The notes: generated by a model from the letters alone, not told the origin. A stretch of DNA of 64,000 bases from Ensifer aridi (GCF_002078505.1 NZ_LUAV01000016.1:185099-249098), one strand, 5' to 3'. Counted from the first letter of the stretch, positions 28,912-38,107 are shown. Translations and numbers: made by a program.

Positions 28912-29922
28912 TCATTCCTCCGACGAGACGGGAACGTCGAAGACCTCCCCCGGGCGCAGCGCCCTGAAGCGGGTTCGTTCGATGCCAGCCTTGTCGAGTG
29001 CGGCTTCGAGCGCCCGGAGCGGCTCATCGATCCCCTCATTGGTCAGCCGGAACGTGCCCCAATGGTGTCCGGCGACGTATTCGGCGCCGCAGGCGACCAT
29101 GCCCATCACCGCCTCTTCCGGGTTCTGGTGCTGTGATGCCATGAACCAGCGCGGCTCGTAGCAGCCGAATGGCAGGTTGGCGAGACGGAAGCACCCATGC
29201 TTTTCGCGCGCCGCGCGATAGTTGATGCCCTCGTGAAAGCCCGTATCCCCGACATGGTAGATCTTGCCGGCCGGCGTCTCGATGACAAAGGCGGCCCAGA
29301 GCGCCATGCGCCGGTCTCGCGAACGGCGAGCCGACCAGTGATGGCAGGGCTCCGCATGGATGACGACGCCATCTCCGAGATCGATCCGGTCGCCCCAGTC
29401 GACGGAGGATATCTCCCCATCCGGCGCGGCGCGGCGGATGATCGTATCGTTGCCGAGCGGGGTTACGACATGCGGCGCATGCTCGCCGTTCAAAGCGGCC
29501 AGTGTTTCGAGGTCGAGATGGTCGTAGTGGTTGTGGGTGACGAGCACGATGTCGATCGGCGGCAGGTCGTCCATCCGGATGCCGGGCGCGTTGCGGCGAT
29601 GGGGACCGGCGAAGGCGAAGGGGCTCGCGCGATGCGACCAAACGGGATCGGTGAGGATGTTCAGGCCGGCGACCTGGATCAGAAGCGTCGCGTGACCGAC
29701 CATGGTGACACGCAGGCGATCGCCGTCGACATTCAGATCGGGCCGCGCCGGCGGGAATGTGCTGTCGTAACGGCTCGGCCATCGCGCCTGGCCGCCGCCG
29801 AACTGCCAACGCAAGAGGTCGACGAAGCCGCGCGGAGCGGCGCCACCCGGATTGAAAAAGCGAACACCGTCGAAATGGTCCGAAACGGGACCGCTGTAAT
29901 AGGGATTGCCACCTTTCCTCAT
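28912..29922 (-). CDS. MBL-fold metal-dependent hydrolase (NAPE-PLD-like)
   Basis: A 336-residue metallo-beta-lactamase-fold protein. The zinc site is visible: HNHYDH (HxHxDH), further His in EPCHHWSAR, Asp in VGDTGFHEG and a terminal His in AGHHWGTF. The N-terminal YYSGPVSDHFDGVRFFNPG and GGGQARWP are typical of the NAPE-PLD/RomA branch, whose substrates are phospholipid-like or unknown. The start at MRKGGNPYY is chosen by similarity to the branch; the longer frame upstream overlaps a repeat. Confidence 0.82.
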   Translation of the reverse strand: MRKGGNPYYSGPVSDHFDGVRFFNPGGAAPRGFVDLLRWQFGGGQARWPSRYDSTFPPARPDLNVDGDRLRVTMVGHATLLIQVAGLNILTDPVWSHRASPFAFAGPHRRNAPGIRMDDLPPIDIVLVTHNHYDHLDLETLAALNGEHAPHVVTPLGNDTIIRRAAPDGEISSVDWGDRIDLGDGVVIHAEPCHHWSARRSRDRRMALWAAFVIETPAGKIYHVGDTGFHEGINYRAAREKHGCFRLANLPFGCYEPRWFMASQHQNPEEAVMGMVACGAEYVAGHHWGTFRLTNEGIDEPLRALEAALDKAGIERTRFRALRPGEVFDVPVSSEE

Positions 29923-29955
29923 CGCTGCCTCGGCTGCAGGGATTCTAAAAGTTGA

Positions 29956-30005
29956 GCCGCGGGATGCGGGCGGAAACCGCGCACACTTTTCCTCATCCCG
30001 CGCTA
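29956..30005. repeat. Dispersed palindromic repeat (GCGGGATG family), copy 1
   Basis: The sequence CGCGGGATGCGGGCGGAAAC...TTTTCCTCATCCCGCGCT is the reverse complement of the element at 33157-33203, differing at a few positions. Inverted arms can fold into a long hairpin. It lies in the MBL/MarR intergenic space. Confidence 0.7.
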
Positions 30006-30102
30006 GCGCAAGAGATAAGCGTTTTACCGCCCGATCACAGAGCCCAGGCAAGGCTTGTTAAGAATTTCTTGAAGATGACAACTCGATTGCTACGATGCGC
30101 CG

Positions 30103-30597
30103 ATGCTCGTGCGATTCGATAAACAGGAACGCCTCTACAAGGCCATCAAGCTCGTCCGTCCCGTTCATCTCAACGTCAACAGGACGCTGGAGAAGATGCT
30201 CGACGGCGTTGGAATCACGGTCGCCGAACGGGCCGTACTGGAACTTATCTGCGACGAGCCGCTGACGGTGCCGGAAGCCGCCAGACGGCTGTCGATGAAG
30301 CGGCAGTTCGTGCAGCGCGTCGCCGCGGGCTTGATGGCGAAGGGCTTGGTCGAGAAACAGCCCAATCCCGAACACCGCCGCGCCTATTTCTGCAACCCTA
30401 CCACCACCGGCAGAGATTTGTTCAATGCCGTCCATCAGCGCGAGCTCGATGTGCTGCACGCTGTTCTCGGCGACATCAACCAGACCGAGGTGGTCGTGGC
30501 GCTCAGAGTGATGACGCGGATCGATGCCGCTTTCGAAACGCTCGCCCGTCAGGCGGAGGCGGAGCATGATCGGAGCGGTTCCGCGCTCCATCCTTGA
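30103..30597 (+). CDS. MarR-family transcriptional regulator
   Basis: A 164-residue winged-helix protein: LELICDEPLTVPEAARRLSMKRQFVQRVAAGLMAKGLVEKQ is the HTH with recognition helix, and NPEHRRAYF is the wing. Its target is unknown. An inverted repeat AAGAA-T-TTCTT about 30-40 bp upstream (near 30062-30072) could be an autoregulatory site. It is divergent from the MBL-fold gene. Confidence 0.82.
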   Translation: MLVRFDKQERLYKAIKLVRPVHLNVNRTLEKMLDGVGITVAERAVLELICDEPLTVPEAARRLSMKRQFVQRVAAGLMAKGLVEKQPNPEHRRAYFCNPTTTGRDLFNAVHQRELDVLHAVLGDINQTEVVVALRVMTRIDAAFETLARQAEAEHDRSGSALHP

Positions 30598-30819
30598 CTT
30601 TTGGTCCGCTTTCCTGTTTATCGCGGCGAAATTCCTTCGCAAGTGATAACTTCGAAGCCGCCGACCGGGCCCCGCAAAGGTATAAAGAGAGCCCGGAGGT
30701 CACCATCCGACAGCGCGTTGCGCCCTCGGGTGGTTTTTGGCTTTGCGCCTTGTTTTCCGCGCGAGGGAACCCACGTTTCCGGGTGATCATGGTCAACCGG
30801 AAACCAGAAGGAAGAGAGA

Positions 30820-32388
30820 ATGTTCGAGAGCCTCCAGGACCGTCTTGGTTCCATATTGAATGGACTGACCGGCCGCGGCGCCCTGTCGGAAGCTGACGTT
30901 TCCGCGGCGCTTCGCGAGGTTCGCCGTGCGCTGCTCGAAGCGGACGTCGCGCTCGACGTGGTGCGTTCCTTCACGGAAAAGGTCCGCGAGAAGGCTGTCG
31001 GCGCCGAAATCCTGAAATCGATCAAGCCCGGCCAAATGGTGGTCAAGATCGTCCATGACGAGCTTGTCGCCATGCTCGGCTCCGAAGGCGTGACGATCGA
31101 CCTCAATGCGCCGGCTCCCGTCGTTATCATGATGGTCGGCCTGCAGGGCTCGGGCAAGACGACGACGACCGGCAAGATCGCCAAGCGGCTGACGGGGAGG
31201 GACAAGAAGAAGGTCCTGATGGCCTCGCTCGACACCCGTCGTCCGGCCGCGCAGGAGCAGTTGCGGCAGTTGGGCGTCCAAACCGGCGTCGATACGCTGC
31301 CGATCATCGCCGGCCAGTCGCCGACCGATATTGCCGCGCGCGCCGTCCAGGCGGCGAAGCTCGGCGGCCACGACGTCGTCATCCTCGACACCGCCGGCCG
31401 CACCCACATCGACGAGCCGCTGATGATCGAGATGGCGGAGATCAAGCGGAAGTCCAATCCGCATGAGATCCTGCTCGTCGCCGACGCGCTGACCGGCCAG
31501 GACGCCGTCAATCTCGCTCGCAACTTCGATGAACGCGTCGGCATCACCGGCCTGGTCTTGACCCGCATGGACGGCGACGGCCGTGGCGGTGCGGCGCTCT
31601 CCATGCGCGCAGTCACCGGCAAGCCCATCAAGCTCATCGGCGTCGGCGAGAAGATGGACGAGCTCGAGGAGTTCCATCCCCGCCGTGTTGCCGACCGCAT
31701 CCTCGGCATGGGCGACATCGTCTCGCTCGTCGAGAAGGCGGCGGAGAATATCGACGCCGAGAAGGCTGCCGCCATGGCCGCCAAGATGGCCAAGGGCAAG
31801 TTCGACCTGAACGACCTCGCCGATCAGCTTCGGCAGATGCAGAAGATGGGCGGTATGGGCGGCATCATGGGGCTGATGCCCGGTATGGCCGGCATGAAGG
31901 ACAAGATGAGCGCCGCCGGCCTCGACGATTCGCTCTTCAAACGCCAGCTCGCGATCATTTCGTCGATGACCAAGGCCGAGCGTGCCAATCCGGATATTCT
32001 CAAGCATTCGCGCAAGAAGCGCATCGCCGCTGGTTCCGGCACCGATGCCTCCGACATCAACAAGCTTCTGAAAATGCACCGCCAGATGGCGGACATGATG
32101 AAGATGATGGGCGGCAAGGGCAAAGGCGGCATGATGAAGCAGATGATGGGCGGCCTTGCCAACAAGATGGGCCTCGGGGGCCTTGGCGGCGGCATGCCGG
32201 ATCTCTCTAAGATGGACCCGAAGCAGCTCGAGGCCTTGCAGAAGCAGGCGGAAGCCGCCGGCCTCGGCAAGCCGGGCGCCGGCCTTCCCGGCCTCGGTGG
32301 AGGCGGTGGTTTGCCAGGTTTGGGCGGTGCCAAGCTGCCGGGCCTCGGCGGGTTCCCGGGTCTTCCGGGTCTCCCGAAGAAGAAGTGA
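30820..32388 (+). CDS. ffh: Signal recognition particle protein Ffh (SRP54)
   Basis: The SRP GTPase that binds 4.5S RNA and signal sequences and pairs with FtsY. A 522-residue protein: N domain 1-90, G domain with GLQGSGKTTTTGK near 108, DTAGRTHID near 190 and TRMDGDGRGG near 248, then the methionine-rich M domain (about 300-450). The C-terminus carries an extra roughly 40-residue Gly/Pro/Leu tail with repeated LPGLGG units, ending in PKKK. It starts the ffh-chorismate mutase-rpsP-rimM-trmD cluster. Confidence 0.96.
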   Translation: MFESLQDRLGSILNGLTGRGALSEADVSAALREVRRALLEADVALDVVRSFTEKVREKAVGAEILKSIKPGQMVVKIVHDELVAMLGSEGVTIDLNAPAPVVIMMVGLQGSGKTTTTGKIAKRLTGRDKKKVLMASLDTRRPAAQEQLRQLGVQTGVDTLPIIAGQSPTDIAARAVQAAKLGGHDVVILDTAGRTHIDEPLMIEMAEIKRKSNPHEILLVADALTGQDAVNLARNFDERVGITGLVLTRMDGDGRGGAALSMRAVTGKPIKLIGVGEKMDELEEFHPRRVADRILGMGDIVSLVEKAAENIDAEKAAAMAAKMAKGKFDLNDLADQLRQMQKMGGMGGIMGLMPGMAGMKDKMSAAGLDDSLFKRQLAIISSMTKAERANPDILKHSRKKRIAAGSGTDASDINKLLKMHRQMADMMKMMGGKGKGGMMKQMMGGLANKMGLGGLGGGMPDLSKMDPKQLEALQKQAEAAGLGKPGAGLPGLGGGGGLPGLGGAKLPGLGGFPGLPGLPKKK

Positions 32389-32400
32389 GGATCGCCACGA

Positions 32401-32736
32401 ATGCTTGATCCCGAGATCAAAGAGGAATTGGCGAGCTATCGGCAGTCGATCGACAATATCGATGCCGCGCTCGTCCACATGCTGGCCGAACGCTTCCGCT
32501 GCACCAAGGCGGTCGGCGTTCTCAAAGCCAAGCACCAGTTGCCGCCGGCCGACCCGGCGCGCGAAGAATACCAGATCGAACGCCTTCGCCGTTTGGCAAA
32601 GGATGCCAATCTGGATCCGGATTTCGCCGAGAAGTTCCTGAACTTCATCATCAAGGAAGTCATCCGGCATCATGAAGCCATTGCCGCCGATCGCTCGCAG
32701 CCCGCGGGCGGCGTCGGCACCACCCGTTCCGCTTGA
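32401..32736 (+). CDS. Chorismate mutase, AroQ class
   Basis: Rearranges chorismate to prephenate for phenylalanine and tyrosine. A 111-residue all-helical protein; catalytic residues of the AroQ fold are visible as the N-terminal SYRQSIDNIDAALVHMLAERF (Arg and Asp), Lys in AVGVLKAKHQ, and Arg/Glu in EEYQIERLRRLAKDA. It starts 12 bp after the ffh stop, so it is probably co-transcribed. The link to SRP and ribosomal genes is conserved in rhizobia but without an obvious functional reason. Confidence 0.87.
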   Translation: MLDPEIKEELASYRQSIDNIDAALVHMLAERFRCTKAVGVLKAKHQLPPADPAREEYQIERLRRLAKDANLDPDFAEKFLNFIIKEVIRHHEAIAADRSQPAGGVGTTRSA

Positions 32737-32774
32737 ACGAAGCGGTCAAGAAAGCCTGCAAGGAGTAAATTGAA

Positions 32775-33143
32775 ATGGCACTGAAAATTCGTCTCGCCCG
32801 CGGCGGTTCCAAGAAGCGCCCCTATTACCAGATCGTCGTTGCCGATGCGCGCTCTCCGCGTGACGGCCGCTTCCTCGAAAAGCTCGGCTCCTGGAACCCG
32901 ATGCTCGCCAAGGACGATGCAAAGCGCGTCGAGCTCGACGCCGAACGCGTCCAGCATTGGATCGCCCAGGGCGCGCAGCCGACCGACCGTGTCCTGCGCT
33001 TCCTCGACCAGGCCGGCCTTGCCAAGCGCCCGGCCCGCAACAACCCGAGCAAGGCGCAGCCGGGCAAGAAGGCACAGGAGCGTGCCGCCGAAGCCAAGCA
33101 GCGCGCCGAAGAGGCAGCCGCTGCGGAAGCTGCCGCGGAATAA
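32775..33143 (+). CDS. rpsP: 30S ribosomal protein S16
   Basis: A primary 30S assembly protein. The 122-residue protein starts with the canonical [23 protein letters not shown] and continues [13 protein letters not shown]; the core is about 80 residues. The rest is an Ala/Glu/Lys/Arg-rich tail ([20 protein letters not shown]), an extension common in alphaproteobacteria. An AAGGAG site precedes the ATG. First of the rpsP-rimM-trmD trio. Confidence 0.97.
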   Translation: MALKIRLARGGSKKRPYYQIVVADARSPRDGRFLEKLGSWNPMLAKDDAKRVELDAERVQHWIAQGAQPTDRVLRFLDQAGLAKRPARNNPSKAQPGKKAQERAAEAKQRAEEAAAAEAAAE

Positions 33144-33156
33144 TATCGCCGTCTGG

Positions 33157-33203
33157 AGCGGGATGAGGAAAAGTCTGCGCGGTTTTCCGCCCGCATCCCG
33201 CTC
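33157..33203. repeat. Dispersed palindromic repeat (GCGGGATG family), copy 2
   Basis: AGCGGGATGAGGAAAAGTCT to CCCGCATCCCGCT forms a long inverted repeat in the rpsP-rimM gap. Its arms match the element at 29956-30005 in reverse orientation. As a transcript hairpin it may lower rimM-trmD expression relative to rpsP. Confidence 0.7.
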
Positions 33204-33329
33204 TAATTCTTGGTCTTGTGGCAAACGGGTGGCATTTCCATGCCGCCCGTTTTGCTTTATGTGCAGCTTCAAAGAATTGGAGCGGGATCGGAGCGGCAAG
33301 ACACGTCCGCTCGCACCCGGATGTCTGAA

Positions 33330-33893
33330 ATGACGAAACTCGAGAACCCTGTCCTGATGGCGACGATCGGCGCGGCGCAAGGGCTGCGCGGTGAGGTCCG
33401 GGTGAAGTCCTATACAGACGACCCGACGGCGCTCGGCGACTATGGCAACCTGCACAGCGAGGATGGCCGCGTCTTCGAAGTTCTGGAGATCCGCGAGGCC
33501 AAGAACGTCGTCATCGTGCGTTTCCGCGGCATCAATGACCGCACGGCGGCCGAGGCGCTCAATGGCCTCGAACTCTTCATCGAGCGTGACAACCTGCCCG
33601 ACGAGGACCTCGACGAGGACGAGTTCTTCTATGCCGACCTTGAAGGGCTGGAGGCCATCGACGGCACGGGCAAAAGCTACGGCTCCGTAACCGGCGTTTT
33701 CGACTTCGGTGCCGGCGATCTCCTGGAACTCAAAGGACCGGGCCGACGGCCGGTCCTAATCCCGTTCACCGAATGGTCCGTGCTCGAAATCGATCTCGAG
33801 GCCGGCAAGCTCGTCGTCGATCCCATCGCCGCCGGACTCGTTGACGACAAGGACGACGGCGCCGGCAAGCCGTTTCCGACGAAGCGCAAGTGA
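33330..33893 (+). CDS. rimM: 16S rRNA processing / 30S maturation protein RimM
   Basis: Binds S19 in late 30S assembly. A 187-residue protein with N-terminal RimM domain ([23 protein letters not shown]) and C-terminal PRC-barrel ([30 protein letters not shown]). The start is set at MTKLENPVL; an ATG three codons upstream is possible. The gene follows rpsP after a gap of about 190 bp holding a palindromic repeat, and trmD begins 10 bp after its stop. Confidence 0.94.
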   Translation: MTKLENPVLMATIGAAQGLRGEVRVKSYTDDPTALGDYGNLHSEDGRVFEVLEIREAKNVVIVRFRGINDRTAAEALNGLELFIERDNLPDEDLDEDEFFYADLEGLEAIDGTGKSYGSVTGVFDFGAGDLLELKGPGRRPVLIPFTEWSVLEIDLEAGKLVVDPIAAGLVDDKDDGAGKPFPTKRK

Positions 33894-33903
33894 GCTTTGC
33901 CAA

Positions 33904-34662
33904 ATGTCCTTTCGCGCAACGGTCCTGACGCTTTATCCGGAGATGTTTCCGGGGCACCTCGGTGTCTCGCTCGCCGGCAAGGCACTGGAGCGTGGGCAAT
34001 GGTCGATCGAAGCCGTCCAGATTCGCGATTTCGCCGAGGACAAGCACCGCACGGTCGACGACACGCCGGCGGGCGGCGGCGCCGGAATGGTCTTGAAGCC
34101 GGACGTTCTCGCCCGCGCCATCGATCATGCTTCGGCGAATGACGACCGGCCGCGTCTCTTGATGAGCCCCCGCGGTCGGCCCCTGACGCAGGCCCGCGTG
34201 CGCGAGCTTGCGGCCGGACCTGGCGTCGTCGTCGTTTGCGGTCGCTTCGAGGGCGTGGACCAGCGGGTCATCGACACGCGCAATCTCGAGGAAGTCTCGA
34301 TCGGAGACTACATTCTCTCCGGCGGCGAGCCGGCAGCGCTGGTCCTGCTCGACGCGGTGGTGCGGGTCCTTCCGGGTGTGATGGGCAATGAACTTTCCGG
34401 CGTCCACGAGAGCTTCGAAGATGGTTTGCTCGAGCACCCGCACTACACACGGCCGCAGGTCTTCGAGGGCCTTGAAATTCCGGCAGTCCTCACCTCCGGC
34501 AATCACGGCGCCATCGCCAAATGGCGCGAGGCGGAGGCCCGCCGACTTACGGCCGAGCGCCGGCCGGATCTTCTGGAGCGTGATGCGAAAAACCGGTCTT
34601 CGGAAAAATCACGCGCAGATCAAAACCTGGAGCGCAATCCCGCTCAGCCGGTGAAGAAGTAG
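33904..34662 (+). CDS. trmD: tRNA (guanine-N1)-methyltransferase
   Basis: Methylates G37 of tRNAs with a G36 and prevents +1 frameshifting. The 252-residue SPOUT enzyme shows [14 protein letters not shown], the trefoil knot around [14 protein letters not shown] and [15 protein letters not shown], and the C-terminal [22 protein letters not shown]. The last roughly 25 residues come from a palindromic repeat-like segment and look like an acquired tail. Its final 19 bp overlap the convergent TauE gene. Confidence 0.96.
   Translation: MSFRATVLTLYPEMFPGHLGVSLAGKALERGQWSIEAVQIRDFAEDKHRTVDDTPAGGGAGMVLKPDVLARAIDHASANDDRPRLLMSPRGRPLTQARVRELAAGPGVVVVCGRFEGVDQRVIDTRNLEEVSIGDYILSGGEPAALVLLDAVVRVLPGVMGNELSGVHESFEDGLLEHPHYTRPQVFEGLEIPAVLTSGNHGAIAKWREAEARRLTAERRPDLLERDAKNRSSEKSRADQNLERNPAQPVKK
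34578..34614. repeat. Palindromic repeat-like segment at the 3' end of trmD
   Basis: GCGTGAT (34578-34584) pairs with ATCACGC (34608-34614) around an inner AAACCGGTCTTCGG loop; the flanks TGGAGCGTGATG and CTGGAGCGC are repeat-like. It is translated as the C-terminal tail of TrmD. Confidence 0.55.
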
Positions 34663-35390
34663 TAGGCGGCAAGCAACAGGCCGACCGCGACCACCAGCGC
34701 GCGCACGACCGCTTGCGAAACCCGCCGCGCCGTCCACACCCCCATATAGCCGCCGAGTGCCGCGCCCGGCACCATGATGGCGGCGTGCAGCCAGGAGACG
34801 ACGCCGCCTGCGGCGAAGACGAGGATGGCGATCGCGGCGATGACGATCGAGATGAAGTTCTTGAGCGCATTCAGGCGGTGATAGCCGCCACCGGTAGCAA
34901 GGCCGAGCACGGCCAGCATCATGATGCCCATGCCGGCGCCGAAGAAGCCGCCATAGACGGAGGTCGCCATCTGGCTTGCGACGCCGAGCGGGCCGATCCG
35001 GTGCTCGTCGCTACGCGCCTTCGGCTTCAACAGGGGACCGGCCGCGAAGATCGCGGTGGCCGCGATCAGGAGCCATGGCACCATCTGACGGAAGGACGGA
35101 TTGGAGAGCGACAGCAGAATGAGCGCGCCGGCAAGGCCCCCGACCGCGGAAATCGCACCGAGCACGATGGCGTTCCGCCGGTCGGCGCGGATCTCCTTGG
35201 CATAGGCGAGCGTCGAGGTGATGTAGCCGGGCAGCTGGATGATCGACGAGGTGGCGTTGGCGACGATCGGCGGCAGGCCGCCAAGGGTCATGGCGCCGAA
35301 GGTCAAGAAGGTGCCCCCGCCGGCAATGGCGTTGACGACGCCGGAGAGGAATCCGGAAACAAAAAGCAAAAGGGCCTGGACGATCGTCAT
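34644..35390 (-). CDS. TauE/SafE-family sulfite/sulfoacetate-type exporter
   Basis: A 248-residue inner-membrane protein with about eight hydrophobic segments and the family signature [18 protein letters not shown] at the N-terminus, repeated in divergent form as [21 protein letters not shown]. Such proteins move small anions, often sulfur or carbon oxyanions; the substrate is not known. The start at MTIVQALLL follows a GGGGAAG box. Its 3' end overlaps trmD tail-to-tail by 19 bp. Confidence 0.86.
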   Translation of the reverse strand: MTIVQALLLFVSGFLSGVVNAIAGGGTFLTFGAMTLGGLPPIVANATSSIIQLPGYITSTLAYAKEIRADRRNAIVLGAISAVGGLAGALILLSLSNPSFRQMVPWLLIAATAIFAAGPLLKPKARSDEHRIGPLGVASQMATSVYGGFFGAGMGIMMLAVLGLATGGGYHRLNALKNFISIVIAAIAILVFAAGGVVSWLHAAIMVPGAALGGYMGVWTARRVSQAVVRALVVAVGLLLAAYYFFTG

Positions 35391-35711
35391 GGCTTCCCCC
35401 GAACCGTGTCGCTCGGGGATAGCGGCTGGAGCAATCGACCGCAAGCGTCGTTCTCGCTTCAAGAAATTTCAGCCAATTCTGATAGAATGTTCTCCGGCAG
35501 CGAGCGATCGGGCGAGAAAAACCGCTTTCGGGGATGACAAGGCCGGCCGTTTGGTGTAAGTGCCGCCCCGGTTCGGGTTCTTTTTCCCGTCGACCGTCAA
35601 CAAAGAATGGCGAATCCGCTCCTGCCGTCAACCGGCAAAGCCTCAAGGCAAAGTCCCACGGGCCGATCGAGAGCGCTCTGGCTGTTTCAGAAGAATGCAA
35701 AGGTTAGACCT

Positions 35712-36245
35712 ATGAACATCATTCAGCAGCTTGAGGCCGAACAGGCCGCCAAGATCGCCGCCAAGCGCACCCTTCCCGATTTCTCCCCGGGCGACACGGT
35801 CCGCGTCAACGTCCGCGTTGTTGAAGGCAACCGTACCCGCGTCCAGGCCTATGAAGGCGTCTGCATCGCCCGCTCCGGCGGCGGCCTCAACGAGAGCTTC
35901 ACCGTTCGCAAGATCTCCTACGGCGAAGGCGTCGAGCGCGTATTCCCGGTCTACTCTCCGCTTGTCGAGAGCGTCGAAGTGGTTCGCCGCGGTAAGGTTC
36001 GCCGTGCCAAGCTCTACTACCTGCGCGATCGCCGCGGCAAGTCGGCTCGTATCGTCGAGAACACCGGCACCCGCGCTCGCAAGCTGAACGAAGCCGAGCG
36101 TCAGGCGGTTGCCGACGAGAAGGCACGCATCGAGGCTGAGAAGGTCGCAGCCGCCCAGGCTCTGGCGGCCGAAAAGGCAGCAGCCGAAGCCGCCGAGGCA
36201 AAGGCAGCGGAAGAGGCAAAGGCAGCGGAAGCGGCCGCAGAATAA
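35712..36245 (+). CDS. rplS: 50S ribosomal protein L19
   Basis: A 50S protein at the 30S-50S interface. The core is canonical: [57 protein letters not shown] and [20 protein letters not shown]. At 177 residues it exceeds the usual 115-130 because of an Ala/Glu/Lys helical tail (about 130-177) very rich in Ala. A terminator follows. It is separated from trmD by the convergent TauE gene, which breaks the common trmD-rplS adjacency. Confidence 0.96.
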   Translation: MNIIQQLEAEQAAKIAAKRTLPDFSPGDTVRVNVRVVEGNRTRVQAYEGVCIARSGGGLNESFTVRKISYGEGVERVFPVYSPLVESVEVVRRGKVRRAKLYYLRDRRGKSARIVENTGTRARKLNEAERQAVADEKARIEAEKVAAAQALAAEKAAAEAAEAKAAEEAKAAEAAAE

Positions 36246-36271
36246 GATTTCAATTCCTCGGAATTGCAGAG

Positions 36272-36300
36272 AGGCGGCCCTTCGGGTCGCCTTTCTTTTT
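36272..36300 (+). terminator. Rho-independent terminator of rplS
   Basis: The stem AGGCGGCCC/GGGTCGCCT (36272-36280 with 36284-36292, one wobble) around TTC is followed by a T-rich tract TTCTTTTTTT. Confidence 0.88.
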
Positions 36301-36373
36301 TTAGACTATCTGCTTGTCTTCTCGCGAGAATTCGTGACATTTTCTGTCGCCACAAATTTCGGGAGTTCCTCCA

Positions 36374-37183
36374 ATGACAATCCGTCGCCACGTGCTCGCG
36401 GGCATCGTCGCAGCCCTCGCCGTTCCATTCGCATTCTCTGCGCCCGTTCTCGCGAGCGACCTTCCGGACCTCGGCGGCAAGACGGTCGTCGTCGTGACCG
36501 AGAACGCCTATCCGCCGCTGCAATTCGTCGACCCCAAGACCGGCCAGGCCGTCGGCTGGGAGTATGACGCGATGAACGAGATCGCCAAGCGGCTGAACTT
36601 CAAGGTCGAATACCAGAACACCAGTTGGGACGCGATGATCCAGGCGGTCTCCGACGGCCAGTACCAGATCGGCATGACCGGCATCACCATCAAGGAAGAC
36701 CGCAAGGAGAAGGTCGACTTCTCCGATCCCTATATGCGCTCGCAGCAGTTCATGCTGGTGCGCGGGGACGAAACGCGCTTCAAGGACGCCAAGAGCTTTG
36801 CCGCTATCGAGGATGCCCTGATCGGCGCCCAACCCGGTACCTCGCCCTTCTATACGGCCGTCTACGAGATTCTCGACGGCAACGAGCAGAACCCGCGCAT
36901 CAAGCTGTTCGAAACCTTCGGCGCGACGGTGCAGGCGCTCAAAGCCGGCGACGTCGACCTCGTGCTTACCGACAGCGTCGCCGCAAAGGGCTATGTCGAT
37001 TCCTCCGGCGGCGCGCTCAAGGTCGTCGGCGAGCCGCTCGGCACCGAGGATTTCGGTTTCATCTTCCCGAAGGGCTCCGACCTCGTCGCTCCGATCAATA
37101 CCGCGATCAAGGCGCTGAAGGAGGACGGCACCTTCGACGCGCTGAACAAGAAGTGGTTCCTCGACTACAAGATGGGCGGCTGA
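36374..37183 (+). CDS. Amino-acid ABC transporter substrate-binding protein (family 3)
   Basis: A 269-residue periplasmic protein with a signal peptide (MTIRRHVLAGIVAALAVPFAFSAPVLAS, cleavage after about residue 27). The mature part has the polar amino-acid binding fold: VVTENAYPPLQFVD, GWEYDAMNEIAKRLNFKVE, and the family signature GMTGITIKEDRKEKVDFSDPY. Glutamine- or general-amino-acid specificity is plausible. The permease gene follows after 9 bp; no ATPase gene follows. Confidence 0.88.
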   Translation: MTIRRHVLAGIVAALAVPFAFSAPVLASDLPDLGGKTVVVVTENAYPPLQFVDPKTGQAVGWEYDAMNEIAKRLNFKVEYQNTSWDAMIQAVSDGQYQIGMTGITIKEDRKEKVDFSDPYMRSQQFMLVRGDETRFKDAKSFAAIEDALIGAQPGTSPFYTAVYEILDGNEQNPRIKLFETFGATVQALKAGDVDLVLTDSVAAKGYVDSSGGALKVVGEPLGTEDFGFIFPKGSDLVAPINTAIKALKEDGTFDALNKKWFLDYKMGG

Positions 37184-37192
37184 TCGCCTATC

Positions 37193-38014
37193 ATGGCACC
37201 CGTTCAATCATCCGGAACATCCGAGAAGGGCGACTATCCCTGGTGGCTGGTCGCCCTTCTCTTGATCGCCGTGGCACTCGCCGCGGTGATCGTCACCAAC
37301 AACATCTTCGCACAGGTCTTCACTGTCGTCTTGAAGGGCCTCGGCGTCACCGTCTTCGTGACGCTGGTGGGCTTCGCGCTCGCAACCGTGCTCGGCCTCG
37401 CCGTCGCATTGATGGCGCTCTCCGAACACGTGGCGCTGCGCCAGATCGCCCGCTTCTATACCGAAGTCATCCGCGGCGTGCCGATCCTCGTGCTCCTCTT
37501 CTATATCGCCTTCGTCGGCGCGCCGGCGCTGGTGGTTGTCGCCAATTTCGCCGCGGCGCCCTTGATCTCGGCCGGCTGGATGGAGCCGTTCATCGTCCGC
37601 GACGTGTCGCTCATGTGGCGGGCGATCATGGCGCTGATGATCGGTTATTCGGCCTTCATCGCCGAAGTCTTCCGCGCCGGCATCCAGTCCGTCGACAAGG
37701 GACAGGTGGAGGCGGCGAAAGCGCTCGGGCTTTCGCGCTACCAGCGCTTTCGCCTCGTCGTCTTTCCGCAGGCGATCCGCGTCATCCTGCCGCCGCTCGG
37801 CAACGACTTCGTCGCCATGGTCAAGGATTCTTCGCTCGTGTCGGTTCTCGGCGTCGCGGACATCACCCAGATGGGCAAGATCTATGCCTCCGGTTCCTTC
37901 CGCTTCTTCGAAACCTATTCCATCGTCGCCTATGTCTATCTCATCTTGACGATCGGCCTGTCGCTTGCGATCCGGGCGCTCGAGCGGCGGCTGAGACGAA
38001 CGGAAGCGCGATAG
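37193..38014 (+). CDS. Amino-acid ABC transporter permease (HisM/GlnP type)
   Basis: A 273-residue permease with five to six TM helices; the EAA loop reads VEAAKALGLSRYQRFRLVVFPQAIR, the ATPase-docking motif. The N-terminal part contains LKGLGVTVFVTLVGFALATVLG and EVIRGVPILVLLFYI, typical of polar amino-acid permeases. It is co-transcribed with the binding protein. The cognate ATPase is not in the next 25 kb on this strand, so it must be shared or located elsewhere. Confidence 0.88.
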   Translation: MAPVQSSGTSEKGDYPWWLVALLLIAVALAAVIVTNNIFAQVFTVVLKGLGVTVFVTLVGFALATVLGLAVALMALSEHVALRQIARFYTEVIRGVPILVLLFYIAFVGAPALVVVANFAAAPLISAGWMEPFIVRDVSLMWRAIMALMIGYSAFIAEVFRAGIQSVDKGQVEAAKALGLSRYQRFRLVVFPQAIRVILPPLGNDFVAMVKDSSLVSVLGVADITQMGKIYASGSFRFFETYSIVAYVYLILTIGLSLAIRALERRLRRTEAR

Positions 38015-38107
38015 CTCAGCATCCTTCGAGAAGCCCTTCCTACAGGGGAAATGGGCCTCGATGCCGCGTCGGCACCGTTCTCGTCCCGAACGCCGAAAGG
38101 ACCGACC

